35,307 bases of DNA from Lachnospiraceae bacterium. GTDB lineage: Bacteria; Bacillota; Clostridia; Lachnospirales; Lachnospiraceae. A model generated the notes under the pieces. The model did not search any database, was not told the origin of the DNA, and was given only the letters and a program-made list of their open reading frames with translations. Below are positions 17,547 through 26,210 of the stretch, piece by piece. The DNA lies in assembly GCA_017483735.1 (NCBI GenBank), contig JAFUVF010000067.1, positions 1-35,307 on the forward strand. The letters run 5' to 3'. A program made the position numbers and the translations under genes. How positions within the stretch are numbered: position 1 is the stretch's first letter; every line of letters begins with the position of its first letter.

Positions 17547-19310
17547 ATGAAAAAGAAAATTATTGCGATGGTAATGACAGCCATCATTGCGGTGGGTGCG
17601 GCAGGCTGCGCACAAACCGCCACGCCGCAAACCGGGACAGAGACAGCTGCAGGACAGCAGGAAGAGAACAAGGAAACGGGGGAAGCGGCAGAAATCAAGG
17701 AATCGACAGATAGCGCAGAAGCTGTTGAGGTCGAAAAGAATGGCGAGACATACATACTCTGCACCAGCGATGTGCATTGCGGCGTGGATCAGGGCTTTGG
17801 TTATGCCGGCTTAAGTCAGGTGCGGGACAGCTTAGAAGCGCAGGGATATGAGGTTATCCTGATAGATGACGGCGATTCCATTCAGGGTGAGCCCATGGGT
17901 GCTTTTACAAAGGGCGAATCCATCATAAAGCTTATGAATACCGTGGGCTATGACGTGGCGATTCCCGGAAATCACGAATTTGATTATGGCATGGACAGGT
18001 TTTTTGAGCTTACCGAAATGGCCGATTTTCCGTACATCAGCTGCAATTTTAATCATAAGGGCGAGCCGGTTTTTGAACCCTATCTCATCAAAGAGGTAAA
18101 TGGGTTGAAGCTTGGCTTTGTCGGCATAACCACCCCGGAGACGATAAGCTCGTCCACACCAGCATATTTTATGGATGAGTCGGGCGAATATGTATACGGC
18201 TTTATGGGCGATGAATCAGGTAAGGAGCTGTATGATGCTGTACAGAAAGCGGTTGACAGCGCAAGGAGCGATGGAGCTGTTTATGTATATGTCATGGCGC
18301 ATCTAGGGAATGAAGCAAAGTGCGAGCCCTGGACTTATGCTGATGTAATCTCGCACACCAATGGTATCGATGTGTTTTTTGACGGGCACAGCCATGATAC
18401 GGATATTATCAAGATGAAGAACAAGGACGGAGAAGAGGTTATTCGTGTGGCTGTCGGAACAAAGATGTCCCATATTGGCTATAGTCTGATCAATGCAGAC
18501 GGAGAAATTGACAGCACGGGAAGCTGGAGCTGGCCGAACAAAATCTCCGCCCCTAAGCTTTTGTCCATAGAGAATGCTGTCAAGGACAGTGTGGATGCGG
18601 AAAAGGCAAACTATTCCGAAATACTCGACGAGGTAATAGCTACGTCCGATGTTGAACTTATAATATATGATCCGGAAGAAAAAAATGAGAACGGCGATCC
18701 CATCCGCATGATACGCCGCGCCGAGACCAACCTTGGAGACCTCGTAGCAGACGCTTACCGTTTGCAGATGGGTGCCGATGTGGCGATAGCTAACGGTGGC
18801 TCCATAAGGGTAAATATTGACAAGGGGGACATTACCTATGGGAATATCCTGAAGGTGCATCCCTACGGCAATATGATGAGTGTCGTGGAGGTTACCGGAC
18901 AGAATATACTGGATGCGCTTGAATGGGGCGCAGCTGAGGTGCCCGGAGAAAACGGAGGGTTTTTACAGGTATCGGGCATGACCTATGAGATTGACAGCAG
19001 CGTGGATTCTACCTGTACAAGGGATGAAAACGGGATGTTTAGCGGAGTCAGCGGCAAAAGAAGAGTAAAAAATGTGATGATAGGCGATGAGCCCTTAGAC
19101 CCTCAAAGGACATACACACTTACTACAAATAATTACACATTGTTCGAGCATGGAGACGGGTTTACGATGTTTGATGACGCCAAAGTTATAGAGGACAGCA
19201 CGAGACTTGATAATCAGGTTTTGATTGATTATATCAAAGATACTTTAAACGGCACAATTGGCGAAGCGTACGCAGATCCCTATGGGGATGGAAGGATCGT
19301 GATCAAATAG
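17547..19310 (+). CDS. 5'-nucleotidase/2',3'-cyclic phosphodiesterase family lipoprotein
   Basis: 587 residues with a lipoprotein signal (MKKKIIAMVM, AVGAAG-Cys21), an acidic linker, then a calcineurin-like metallophosphatase domain: CTSDVHCG, DDGDSIQGEP, PGNHEFDYG, and DGHSHD for the metal-binding His pair. The C-terminal 5'-nucleotidase domain (about 370-580) has NGGSIR and the substrate-stacking region near NNYTLFEHGDGF. It would act outside the cell to release nucleosides or phosphate. AGGAGG at 17535-17540 fixes ATG 17547; an upstream in-frame start at 17466 would bury the signal peptide inside the protein. It lies 40 bp after the PAP2 gene, the last gene of the unit begun at promoter copy 1, and it ends at a strong terminator. 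Confidence 0.9.
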   Translation: MKKKIIAMVMTAIIAVGAAGCAQTATPQTGTETAAGQQEENKETGEAAEIKESTDSAEAVEVEKNGETYILCTSDVHCGVDQGFGYAGLSQVRDSLEAQGYEVILIDDGDSIQGEPMGAFTKGESIIKLMNTVGYDVAIPGNHEFDYGMDRFFELTEMADFPYISCNFNHKGEPVFEPYLIKEVNGLKLGFVGITTPETISSSTPAYFMDESGEYVYGFMGDESGKELYDAVQKAVDSARSDGAVYVYVMAHLGNEAKCEPWTYADVISHTNGIDVFFDGHSHDTDIIKMKNKDGEEVIRVAVGTKMSHIGYSLINADGEIDSTGSWSWPNKISAPKLLSIENAVKDSVDAEKANYSEILDEVIATSDVELIIYDPEEKNENGDPIRMIRRAETNLGDLVADAYRLQMGADVAIANGGSIRVNIDKGDITYGNILKVHPYGNMMSVVEVTGQNILDALEWGAAEVPGENGGFLQVSGMTYEIDSSVDSTCTRDENGMFSGVSGKRRVKNVMIGDEPLDPQRTYTLTTNNYTLFEHGDGFTMFDDAKVIEDSTRLDNQVLIDYIKDTLNGTIGEAYADPYGDGRIVIK

Positions 19311-19369
19311 GCGCTCCATTACCATCAGCGCTTCTTCGGAGCGTATTATGCCATCATTGCAAAAAAATA

Positions 19370-19407
19370 GGCTTGGAATCTTAATCTGTAGATTCCAAGC
19401 CATTTTT
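19370..19407. terminator. Bidirectional terminator after 5'-nucleotidase and lipoprotein genes
   Basis: A perfect 11-bp stem (GGCTTGGAATC at 19370-19380 with 19391-19401) and a 10-base loop. T's follow at 19403-19407 for the plus strand, and seven A's at 19361-19367 give a T-run for the minus strand. Confidence 0.9.
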
Positions 19408-19415
19408 ACAGCCTG

Positions 19416-19913
19416 CTATTCTGTCTTACCGATGCCTCTTGCCTTGTATGCAGAAAGTTCTTCGTTCGTCAGCTTGACAAAGGTCGATATCTGCCCTCCG
19501 TCATTGTCCTGAGCAGTCCAGGTAAGCGTGCCGTCTGCGTAAGTGTAGCTCTGGGGAAGAGCTCCCTCGCCGGAGGACTGCATGGTATTGTCGTCGTACT
19601 TGACAGATTCCACAACACCGAGCATATCTATTATACCGGTTCCGTCATCAAAGATGATAAGATTCGCTGTGATGCCTGCTTTGTCCATCTCGACCCATTT
19701 ATAGACACCGGCCAAGCCGCCGTTATCCTCGGGCCAGTTCACATCGTTCTCTGCCGTCGCTGCTGTCGCTGTATTTTCTGTAACCGCCTGGGCAGCTTCC
19801 GTAGCGGCTGAGGAGCCGGTATCCGATGCGGGTGCAGTCTGACCGCCACAGGCACACAGGGACATTGTCAATGCCAAAGATGCCATCATTGCCATAATTC
19901 TTTTCTTTTTCAT
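19416..19913 (-). CDS. Small secreted lipoprotein, unknown function
   Basis: 165 residues with a clear lipoprotein signal (MKKKRIMAMMASLALTMS, lipobox LCAC, Cys22). A low-complexity Ala/Thr/Glu linker follows to about residue 58. The globular part of about 100 residues starts LAGVYKWVEMD and looks like a small beta-rich domain (repeated pattern of 'DDGTG', 'YTYADGTLTWT', 'FVKLT'), of the type often seen in lipocalin-like or DUF4923/DUF5640-like lipoproteins. I do not recognise the family firmly. It is transcribed divergently from the promoter copy 2 unit. The TOPRIM/ATPase pair and pckA are the other intact minus-strand genes. GGAGG precedes the ATG. Confidence 0.75.
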   Translation of the reverse strand: MKKKRIMAMMASLALTMSLCACGGQTAPASDTGSSAATEAAQAVTENTATAATAENDVNWPEDNGGLAGVYKWVEMDKAGITANLIIFDDGTGIIDMLGVVESVKYDDNTMQSSGEGALPQSYTYADGTLTWTAQDNDGGQISTFVKLTNEELSAYKARGIGKTE

Positions 19914-19962
19914 AATTACCTCCTGTTATTTGTTGTTTAATCAGATTCCTGATCACAAGGCG

Positions 19963-19991
19963 ATTATAAATAGATGGGCTGACAAAGACAA
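19963..19991 (-). promoter_or_regulatory. Promoter of the minus-strand lipoprotein gene
   Basis: On the minus strand, TTGTCT (complement of 19986-19991), 17 bases, then TATAAT (complement of 19963-19968). It lies back to back with promoter copy 2 (20012-20061), so a regulator bound there could influence both directions. Confidence 0.65.
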
Positions 19992-20011
19992 GAGAGCAGA
20001 AGAAAAAAAGT

Positions 20012-20061
20012 TTGACATTCTGGAACACCCTCTTGAAGTTGCCTAAAAAAATTAGTAGAGT
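20012..20061 (+). promoter_or_regulatory. Shared promoter element, copy 2 (membrane protein/carboxylesterase unit)
   Basis: TTGACATTCTGGAA at 20012-20025, CACCCT, then CTTGAA at 20032-20037. As a promoter: TTGAAG 20033-20038, 17 bases, TAGAGT 20056-20061. The bases upstream (CAGAAGAAAAAAAG) resemble those before copies 3 and 4. The first start codon is 72 bases past TTGAAG. Confidence 0.75.
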
Positions 20062-20104
20062 TTGGTCATGTTCAAATAATCTATTTGAAAAGGAGCATAT
20101 AATT

Positions 20105-20665
20105 ATGGAGACAAGATTTAAAAAGAAGTCGCAGCTCATTGATATAGGCATTACAGTAGTAGCGGTAGTGCTCTCGATAGGCACTATGCTTTACGGAATA
20201 AGCCAATTTGGGCTTGACGACGCATGGCCCGAGCTGGTGCTTAACCTGTTTTACATTGCATGTCTGATAATGATGGGACTGTATTTCTTCAAATTTCTTG
20301 ACAGCATGCGCTTTAACTACTGGAGCTCAATATGTGTAGGGATTACCGTACTGCTGCGAGATATTCTTTTTGCGCCGCCGCTTGAAAACTATCCTATCCG
20401 CTTAATCTGCCTTACGCTTTCGGTAACGCTGCTTCTTATGCTTACCTTCTTCTATGCCCGCAAGGACTGGAAGAGCTATACCAAGCGCAATCTTTGGATG
20501 CTTTTTATCATTGATATGATTATTGCGGGATTGTACCACTTTGTCATTGTATACAATCCTGTCAATGAATATACCACCTATCTGCTCACGGAAATATGGA
20601 TTCGTCCGACTATTATCTATGGGCTGGTAGCCTGCTTCGTGTCAGGCAGGGAAGAGCAGGAATAA
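20105..20665 (+). CDS. Six-helix integral membrane protein, unknown function
   Basis: 186 residues, almost entirely membrane: hydrophobic segments at about 12-31, 43-65, 73-90, 96-116, 125-145 and 158-176, separated by short polar loops (FLDSMRFNYW, RKDWKSYTKRN). The plan resembles small phosphate-starvation-inducible PsiE-like or DUF-type membrane proteins, but I cannot name the family. ATG 20105 is chosen because AAGGAG lies at 20090-20095; the frame is open further upstream through the promoter element, which is not coding. It is the first gene after promoter copy 2, with a carboxylesterase gene 65 bp downstream. Confidence 0.7.
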   Translation: METRFKKKSQLIDIGITVVAVVLSIGTMLYGISQFGLDDAWPELVLNLFYIACLIMMGLYFFKFLDSMRFNYWSSICVGITVLLRDILFAPPLENYPIRLICLTLSVTLLLMLTFFYARKDWKSYTKRNLWMLFIIDMIIAGLYHFVIVYNPVNEYTTYLLTEIWIRPTIIYGLVACFVSGREEQE

Positions 20666-20730
20666 TTTGACAGGCTGGGCACTCTGCCAACCTGCATATA
20701 TATTAAACGCAATAGCGAAAGGAGAACAAA

Positions 20731-22368
20731 ATGAAGAGAGAATTCAGGGATCTGATCAGGCTCGAGCAGTACGAGTATCTGAACAGCGAAATCAAAGGCG
20801 ACTACGACAAGACCTATGCCGTGAAGTGCTCAAACGGCACCTTCGTCGGAACCGAGGAGAACGGGGTTGCGTCGTGGCTGGGTATCCCCTATGCGAAGCC
20901 GCCTGTGGGAAAACGCCGCTTCAAGGCTCCGGAGTATGTTGATAAAAGCGACAAGGTCTTTGAGGCTAAGTACTACGGAAAGTGCGCTATCGAATCCGAT
21001 GGCTATCCGGATAATGTACAGAAGCTGCACTCCGAGGACTGTCTCTACTTAAATATCTGGCTCAACGAGGATGACAAGACTGAGAAGAAGCCGGTCATGG
21101 TCTGGATTCACGGCGGTGCGTACGTTGTCGGCTCGGGCTCGCAGGCCTCCTACAGCGGAGCCAACCTCGTCCAGAAGCAAAGCGACATCATCATGCTGAC
21201 CATCAACTACCGTCTGAATATGTACGGCTTTATGGATTTCTCATCGGTGCCCGGCGGAGAAAGCTTTGGGACAGCGCCCTGCAACGGCTTGCTTGACCAG
21301 GCTATGGCGCTTAGGTGGGTACACGATAATATCGCTGCTTTCGGCGGCGACCCCGACAATGTGACCATCTTCGGACAGAGCGCAGGCGGCGGCTCGGTCT
21401 CCATTCTGCCGGTTATGAAGGAGGCGAACCAATATTTCCAGAAGGTCATTGCGCAGAGCGGCTCGACCGGTCTTGCCTTCCCTGTCGACTGCGAATCCGC
21501 ACAGGGCAAGACGAAGGCGCTGCTTGAGTACACCGGCTGCAAGACTATGGATGATATCATGGCGTTATCCGAAGAGGAGCTCCAGAAGGCGTATGTCGAA
21601 GCAGTCAGTCAGTTCACGTCCTGTCCCTACTATGGAACGGAGGTACTCCCTGAGGCGCCCATTGAGCTGTATAAGAAGGGCCTGGCAAAGCACATAACCA
21701 TTATGGCAGGCAGCACTGCCGACGAGGCAAGGCTGTTCATGGGTGAGGGTCCGAGTCTGACCCTTGAAGAGCAGAAGATATTCGCTAAACGCGCCGTGGG
21801 CGATGCAGCCCTCTGCCTGAAGGAAGAGGACAAGAAGTATTATGAGGAATTCTGGAGAGTCTGCAGGACCAAAGAGCCCGGACTTGTAGAGACGGAGTTC
21901 ATAAATGAGCTTATGTTCAGGGTTCCCATGCTTCAACAGCTCGATGCGCAGAGCGCATTTAACAAGACATACTGCTACTATTGGTCGTATCCCGGCAGCA
22001 ATGCGGATGTGGGAGCAGCACATTCCGTGGAGCTTTTGTTCGAGTTTGACCTTCGCTGTGTCGGAACGGCCAGCGCCTTCAACGGCACAAACATCCCCGA
22101 GGAGATATTCGAGGCCGTTCAGCAGACATGGACCAATTTCGCACGCTGTGGCAACCCGTCTACAGACAAGATTGATTGGAAAGCATATTCCGCCGACGAC
22201 CAGAACGTTCTGGACATCGCAGGACCCGGTGACATACGTACCAAACAGGGGCTTTTGGCAGACCAGTACAAGGCAGTGCTCCACTTGGTAAATTACTATC
22301 AGTTTATGGACAAGTATTTTACCCCTCACTACCTTTTGGATGTTGTCGCCGCACGCGGGCAGAAATAG
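20731..22368 (+). CDS. Type-B carboxylesterase (COesterase family)
   Basis: 545-residue alpha/beta hydrolase. The oxyanion loop is WIHGGAYVVGSG; the nucleophile is Ser217 in FGQSAGGGS (Gln replaces the more usual Glu of GESAGG); the acid is probably Glu332 (STADEARLF); the base is His431 (AAHSVELLFEF). There is no signal peptide, so it is cytoplasmic. It begins with about 35 residues (REFRDLIRLEQYEYLN) before the normal family start, absent from the paralog at 29906. Family members hydrolyse short carboxyl esters; the substrate is unknown. Translation starts 65 bp after the membrane-protein gene, within a ribosome-binding-site block shared with the amidohydrolase gene at 26313. Confidence 0.92.
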   Translation: MKREFRDLIRLEQYEYLNSEIKGDYDKTYAVKCSNGTFVGTEENGVASWLGIPYAKPPVGKRRFKAPEYVDKSDKVFEAKYYGKCAIESDGYPDNVQKLHSEDCLYLNIWLNEDDKTEKKPVMVWIHGGAYVVGSGSQASYSGANLVQKQSDIIMLTINYRLNMYGFMDFSSVPGGESFGTAPCNGLLDQAMALRWVHDNIAAFGGDPDNVTIFGQSAGGGSVSILPVMKEANQYFQKVIAQSGSTGLAFPVDCESAQGKTKALLEYTGCKTMDDIMALSEEELQKAYVEAVSQFTSCPYYGTEVLPEAPIELYKKGLAKHITIMAGSTADEARLFMGEGPSLTLEEQKIFAKRAVGDAALCLKEEDKKYYEEFWRVCRTKEPGLVETEFINELMFRVPMLQQLDAQSAFNKTYCYYWSYPGSNADVGAAHSVELLFEFDLRCVGTASAFNGTNIPEEIFEAVQQTWTNFARCGNPSTDKIDWKAYSADDQNVLDIAGPGDIRTKQGLLADQYKAVLHLVNYYQFMDKYFTPHYLLDVVAARGQK

Positions 22369-22377
22369 GAGAATTCA

Positions 22378-23463
22378 ATGAGCACCTTTAAAAATAGTAT
22401 TAGGAATCTGCCCGGAAAAGATGAGGAACAGACCATACGAACCTTGGCAAGGTACTATCCGCTGGACGAAGGGACCAACACCTTTGAAATTGGTCTGCAT
22501 TATGAAAAAGCAAGCGACCTGTTCGAAGAAAATACCGATACCCTGGAAAAGGTGTCCAGGATCTCAGACAGTATTCCGGGTCGGATGTCGGAAATCCTGG
22601 ACGATATTCCGGATGGATATAGCGCCGATGTTTCCATCCGGGTTGATGATTATGAGGGTTATTCCCCGGAGCAGTTGATGAACGGGATCAAGGACGCTCT
22701 GTTTTTCCACCATCGCCGGTTTATTCATGAGACAACCCGGAATGGAATTAAAACAGGCAGCCTGATTGTGGCAGGCGTTGTCATGATCCTGATTCTGACC
22801 ATCGGCAGGCAGATCGGCTGGTGGAGCGGCGAGGACACCGTCAGTGAGATTCTGACCTTTATGCTGGACACCCTGGGCACAGTCCTCATCTGGGAAGGCT
22901 TTAGCATAATTTTTATTCAAGAGTCCGAAGAATATGGTTTCGAACGGAAAATATCTCGTAAGGTCAGCTCCATCAGCTTTTGTCAGGGAGGCAGAGACAG
23001 GGCTGCAACCAGAGGGCGATGGGAGAACATCTCTGCGCTGATAGCGGTAGATCGCAAAAAACTGATCATGAGAAGACTGCTCCTGGTCGGCGGCTTCTCC
23101 CTGATCTGTCTGATGGCTGCGTGGGTGCTGCAAACACTTGGGATTATCATCAACCCTGAGGTATTCGGCGAAAAGGTCACCCTTGAGCTCATTCTGGATA
23201 TGTTGGTTGCCATCCTGGTCGGGGCAGCGGGCGTTCTCTCGCTCTACGCCTATAAGGGAAAGCTGCGGAATTCACCCATTGTCCTGGCTTTGGCTGCGGT
23301 CATCCTCTATCCTCTTATCAATGCTTTTATCATGCTGTTCAGGGATGGAAGCACACTTGCGCCGATAGAAACGATCCTTGCCATCTTCATCATTGTCGCC
23401 GGGCTGATCTTCCTGACCGGCTATGGAATGTATTACATCCAGTCCAAGCGGGATTCTTTCTGA
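22378..23463 (+). CDS. Membrane protein with N-terminal soluble domain, unknown function
   Basis: 361 residues. The first 115 or so are soluble and acidic (RTLARYYPLDEGTNTFEIGL, DYEGYSPEQLMNGIKDAL). About six hydrophobic helices follow: near 122-141, 155-178, 228-250, 264-287, 295-316 and 325-348, with a charged cytoplasmic stretch between helices 2 and 3 (YGFERKISRKVSS). No recognised motif. AGGAG precedes the ATG, 9 bp after the carboxylesterase stop, so the two are translationally close and probably function together. Promoter copy 3 follows 20 bp past its stop, and no terminator is visible between. Confidence 0.7.
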   Translation: MSTFKNSIRNLPGKDEEQTIRTLARYYPLDEGTNTFEIGLHYEKASDLFEENTDTLEKVSRISDSIPGRMSEILDDIPDGYSADVSIRVDDYEGYSPEQLMNGIKDALFFHHRRFIHETTRNGIKTGSLIVAGVVMILILTIGRQIGWWSGEDTVSEILTFMLDTLGTVLIWEGFSIIFIQESEEYGFERKISRKVSSISFCQGGRDRAATRGRWENISALIAVDRKKLIMRRLLLVGGFSLICLMAAWVLQTLGIIINPEVFGEKVTLELILDMLVAILVGAAGVLSLYAYKGKLRNSPIVLALAAVILYPLINAFIMLFRDGSTLAPIETILAIFIIVAGLIFLTGYGMYYIQSKRDSF

Positions 23464-23483
23464 ACGAGCTGCAGAAAACAAGT

Positions 23484-23532
23484 TTGACATTCTGGAATAC
23501 GCCTTGAATAGCGATGAAGTATGTATTAAAGT
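23484..23532 (+). promoter_or_regulatory. Shared promoter element, copy 3 (degenerate, before amidohydrolase remnant)
   Basis: TTGACATTCTGGAA at 23484-23497, then five bases (TACGC) instead of six, then CTTGAA at 23503-23508. The one-base shortening shifts the two halves relative to each other. TTGAAT 23504-23509, 17 bases, TAAAGT 23527-23532 is the possible core promoter. No intact gene follows on this strand, which fits a relic promoter. Confidence 0.65.
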
Positions 23533-23643
23533 AATTGATAATGTCTATTGTGGTATGGGAAACCAATATAAGCTCCGTATTTTTGGTAGGTAAGCAGTAG
23601 TAAAGCTATATCAAAATTGGTCAAAAAAGAACTTGACGAAGTA

Positions 23644-23755
23644 GATAAAGATGCGGACTTCCTTGTGTTCGACAATGACCTGCTTACAGCAGAACAGGAG
23701 CTTCAGCTATAACAAGCCGTGGGATGTGTATTTTGGCGGGAAGAAAGTGAATTGA
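23644..23755 (+). pseudogene. 3' fragment of a YtcJ-like amidohydrolase, frameshifted
   Basis: DKDADFLVFDNDLLTAEQ (from about 23644) matches the C-terminal end of the intact amidohydrolase at 26313 (KDADYLVFDNDLLTAE). A frame change then occurs around 23700, and the second frame continues FSYNKPWDVYFGGKKVN to a stop at 23753-23755, matching its final residues FSQNKPKEVYFAGKKVN. Only about the last 37 codons remain. It lies downstream of promoter copy 3, so an amidohydrolase gene with the same promoter type once stood here and has been largely deleted. Confidence 0.85.
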
Positions 23756-23803
23756 TTATAAAAATATAGAATAGGAAGCGGTATTCTTCCACCGCTACGG
23801 ACG

Positions 23804-23834
23804 GCGTCTCTTCCTCGGAGGAGGCGCTGTTTTA
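23804..23834 (+). terminator. Terminator after the amidohydrolase remnant
   Basis: A 10-bp stem, 23804-23813 with 23818-23827 (two G-U pairs), loop CTCG, followed by TGTTTT. A smaller hairpin (AGCGGT with ACCGCT, about 23777-23796) stands just before it. The rest of the 460-bp gap (23464-23925) holds promoter copy 3, about 130 bp of unrecognised sequence and the remnant above. Confidence 0.75.
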
Positions 23835-23925
23835 CGCTTATTTTCCAGACAAACAAGCGATGCACACCCCTAAACGCCCCAAAGGGGGTCATCGTTAATT
23901 TGTATCAAAAATCGTGTTACAGGAA

Positions 23926-24657
23926 CTATTTATTCTTCTCAGCGGTTTGCATCGAAATCTTTTCTATCCTATCTTTTTCTTCCTGTAGACAAACGCACAG
24001 ATTACTATGTCTTTCAAGCGAATGTAGTTCCTTTTCTATATATTTCCAAGAGTCTTTATATTCCTCATTGACCGAGAAGTCAGACTCACACATAAAATGA
24101 AGAAAACCTTCTACATCGCCTTTATATCTGGCAGCAAAAGCATAAGCATCGTTTTCCTTCTCTTCATCGGTACTGTTGCGTTTGTCATACAAAACATGAT
24201 CCATATTACAGGACATATAGTAGACTCTATACGGTATAGCCCGCACCTTTCCCGTTCCAATTAATCTGAATAGCGTCTCCCTCTTCTGTGCATTTCTCTT
24301 TTTGATGCGTTCAGCAGAAACAGCCCTAATCTCTGTATCTGAATAACAGCATTTTTCGCATTCAGGATCATCAACAATAACTTCATCCGGGACAAATGCG
24401 CCATCCATATCCACAATGTGAATGATCCCTTTGAAATCCGATGCCTTGAACGGATTATTATCCAGAAATTTCTTAACCTCATTCCCAACCATGGTTACAA
24501 TGTTAGAAGATGAAGCATTGTCTTTTGTGGTTATATCACCATGTACTACTTGAATATATACCTGTTCCCTGTCATACACTTGCGAAAGAGCGTATGCGAG
24601 TGCCGTTTCATCTGACGATCCTTCAACTATTACAAGGAGTATTTTCTTACGTGTCAT
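23926..24657 (-). CDS. TOPRIM-like protein, partner of ATPase (candidate defence effector)
   Basis: 243 residues. It begins RKKILLVIVEGSSDETA, with Glu12 in a TOPRIM-type E-G motif, and has HIVDMDG with Asp83 and Asp85, the TOPRIM D-x-D. The spacing fits the nuclease/primase TOPRIM fold as used in OLD, AbiL (RloB-like) and PARIS (DUF4435) effectors. The middle has a Cys pair (CEKCC). ATG 24657 overlaps the end of the ATPase gene by 11 bases, so translation is coupled; an in-frame ATG 27 bases upstream is less likely. Which of the ATPase-TOPRIM families this belongs to is unclear; the pairing, not a family match, supports the defence role. Confidence 0.7.
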   Translation of the reverse strand: MTRKKILLVIVEGSSDETALAYALSQVYDREQVYIQVVHGDITTKDNASSSNIVTMVGNEVKKFLDNNPFKASDFKGIIHIVDMDGAFVPDEVIVDDPECEKCCYSDTEIRAVSAERIKKRNAQKRETLFRLIGTGKVRAIPYRVYYMSCNMDHVLYDKRNSTDEEKENDAYAFAARYKGDVEGFLHFMCESDFSVNEEYKDSWKYIEKELHSLERHSNLCVCLQEEKDRIEKISMQTAEKNK

Positions 24658-26068
24658 AAGTTTTACCTGCTTCCTTAAGCGCAAGCATTATCTCATAGTT
24701 ATTTGTGGGGTCGTAAACAGGTTCCGTTTGCTCTCCGAGTGTTATGTCACGGTAATAGAAATCCCGTAGGTTATTGTTCCCTTTTACATTTACAAATCTG
24801 ATATACCTGTTCTCAGGATTAACCGTCGTAAAAGCAATGAAGCCCTTATCTATTGTCTCAAGAGGGCGAAGATTGTGGGATGTAAAAATGAGCTGTCCTT
24901 TACCTTTTTCCGAAATAACCTTTAATAATTCTCCGAGCAGATATTCAAAAATCCCTGCATCCAACTCATCAACTGCCAAAGTGATTGATTCTGAATTGTA
25001 AACAACTATTAGTAGCTGAAGAATAGAAACTATTTTCTTAATCCCCTCAGACTCATACTTAAGCGGAATTTCATTTCCATTTCTCTCTGACATTAACTGC
25101 AAGCGTTTTCCTGGTTTTGAATCCTTAGATAACTCAGTATCCAATTCATATACCTTTATGCTGAGCCCGGGAATTATCTGTTCCAGAACAATATTCATAT
25201 TGCTCATCAATTCTCTTACAACATCTACCAGCTCCATCGGCACCAGAACCGATTCATTTAGCGGTATAGCAAGCTGACCAAATGTTTCCTTGGGCTCATC
25301 ATCATATTTATACTTAAAGGCAATAGGAAGCGCATTTAAGCTTATCAATCCGGATGTATCTGTATTAATTACAAACAGCTCCTTTGTACCAAATGCTAAC
25401 AGACTATTGATCAAGTCAGTATAGATTACATTACTGCAATTCTTTCTAACGGTATTAACCAACTGTCTCGAAAAAATAAACGAGCATGATTTCTCCTCTG
25501 CCAGTTTATATGCAACATAAATATCTGTTGATGTCTTTTTATCAGTTCCTACCAGTTCAATGTACCTTGATTTAGGCAAAAAAACTTCCTTGGTCTTTGT
25601 ATCAATCAAAGAAGCCATTCGGATTTTGACCTTATCATCGCAATACTGGAAGCGCAGGCATTCATCAAAGAGGGTCACCCTGTATTTAGATGTAGGATTC
25701 AAAGAGCTTTCTATATTCTGAGGGAAAAAATCTTCTTGGCGAAGATCACGCCTAATACGGAATTCATACCATGCATGATACTGAGCTTTTCCTTTTTTTA
25801 AGAGAAACTGGAATTTCAGAGAAGCGGAATCTGCACCTATGTTAATGTAGTCAGCATACTTGGCAGGAATTCTACTTCCTGAAAGTGCTAGTCTCAAAAT
25901 GCCAATACTATCAATCAGTGCCGTCTTGCCAGAACCATTTTGACCATACAAACCAAGAATGCTTGCCTTGTAAGCGTTTTTCTTATTCGCCAGATTGATC
26001 TCGCCATGCTTGACATTCTTGAAATCACCGAGAATAACGCTTTCTATACGCACCGACCATCTGCTCAT
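24647..26068 (-). CDS. AAA/ABC-like ATPase (AAA_15/AAA_21 type), candidate anti-phage sensor
   Basis: 473 residues, SMC/RecF-like P-loop protein. Walker A GQNGSGKT (42-49) follows an N-terminal strand pair (SVILGDFKNVKHGEINL). A long insertion forms the middle. YESEGIKK is signature-like, ITLAVDELDAG is the Walker B with D-loop, and FTSHNLRP supplies the H-switch. ATG 26068 is chosen because GGAGG lies 8 bases upstream; an in-frame ATG at 26101 has no such site. In AbiL, PARIS, Gabija and septu-like systems this kind of ATPase senses infection and controls a partner effector. The gene overlaps its TOPRIM partner, and the pair looks more AT-rich than its neighbours, suggesting transfer. Confidence 0.82.
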   Translation of the reverse strand: MSRWSVRIESVILGDFKNVKHGEINLANKKNAYKASILGLYGQNGSGKTALIDSIGILRLALSGSRIPAKYADYINIGADSASLKFQFLLKKGKAQYHAWYEFRIRRDLRQEDFFPQNIESSLNPTSKYRVTLFDECLRFQYCDDKVKIRMASLIDTKTKEVFLPKSRYIELVGTDKKTSTDIYVAYKLAEEKSCSFIFSRQLVNTVRKNCSNVIYTDLINSLLAFGTKELFVINTDTSGLISLNALPIAFKYKYDDEPKETFGQLAIPLNESVLVPMELVDVVRELMSNMNIVLEQIIPGLSIKVYELDTELSKDSKPGKRLQLMSERNGNEIPLKYESEGIKKIVSILQLLIVVYNSESITLAVDELDAGIFEYLLGELLKVISEKGKGQLIFTSHNLRPLETIDKGFIAFTTVNPENRYIRFVNVKGNNNLRDFYYRDITLGEQTEPVYDPTNNYEIMLALKEAGKTYDT

Positions 26069-26091
26069 ATGTAATTCCTCCATATTGTGTA

Positions 26092-26120
26092 ATATTATCA
26101 TGTGCAGAGGCTATTGTCAA
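26092..26120 (-). promoter_or_regulatory. Promoter of the ATPase-TOPRIM pair
   Basis: On the minus strand, TTGACA (complement of 26115-26120), 17 bases, then TAATAT (complement of 26092-26097). The consensus -35 and short leader predict strong, independent transcription of the two-gene module. Confidence 0.7.
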
Positions 26121-26210
26121 GTTTAATTTTGAATTTTATACAAAATGTTTCGATTTTTGATTTCGATGTCATTTTTCCGTTTAGTGATACTGTGTTCTTA
26201 CAGAAAGAAT

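Noticed and set aside
23707..23892. Minus-strand 61-codon open frame downstream of the TOPRIM gene
   Set aside because: It runs through the terminator hairpin and the amidohydrolase remnant, and its translation is unlike any protein.
26068..26101. Longer start of the minus-strand ATPase at 26101
   Set aside because: That ATG overlaps the predicted -10 region, whereas ATG 26068 has GGAGG at the right distance.
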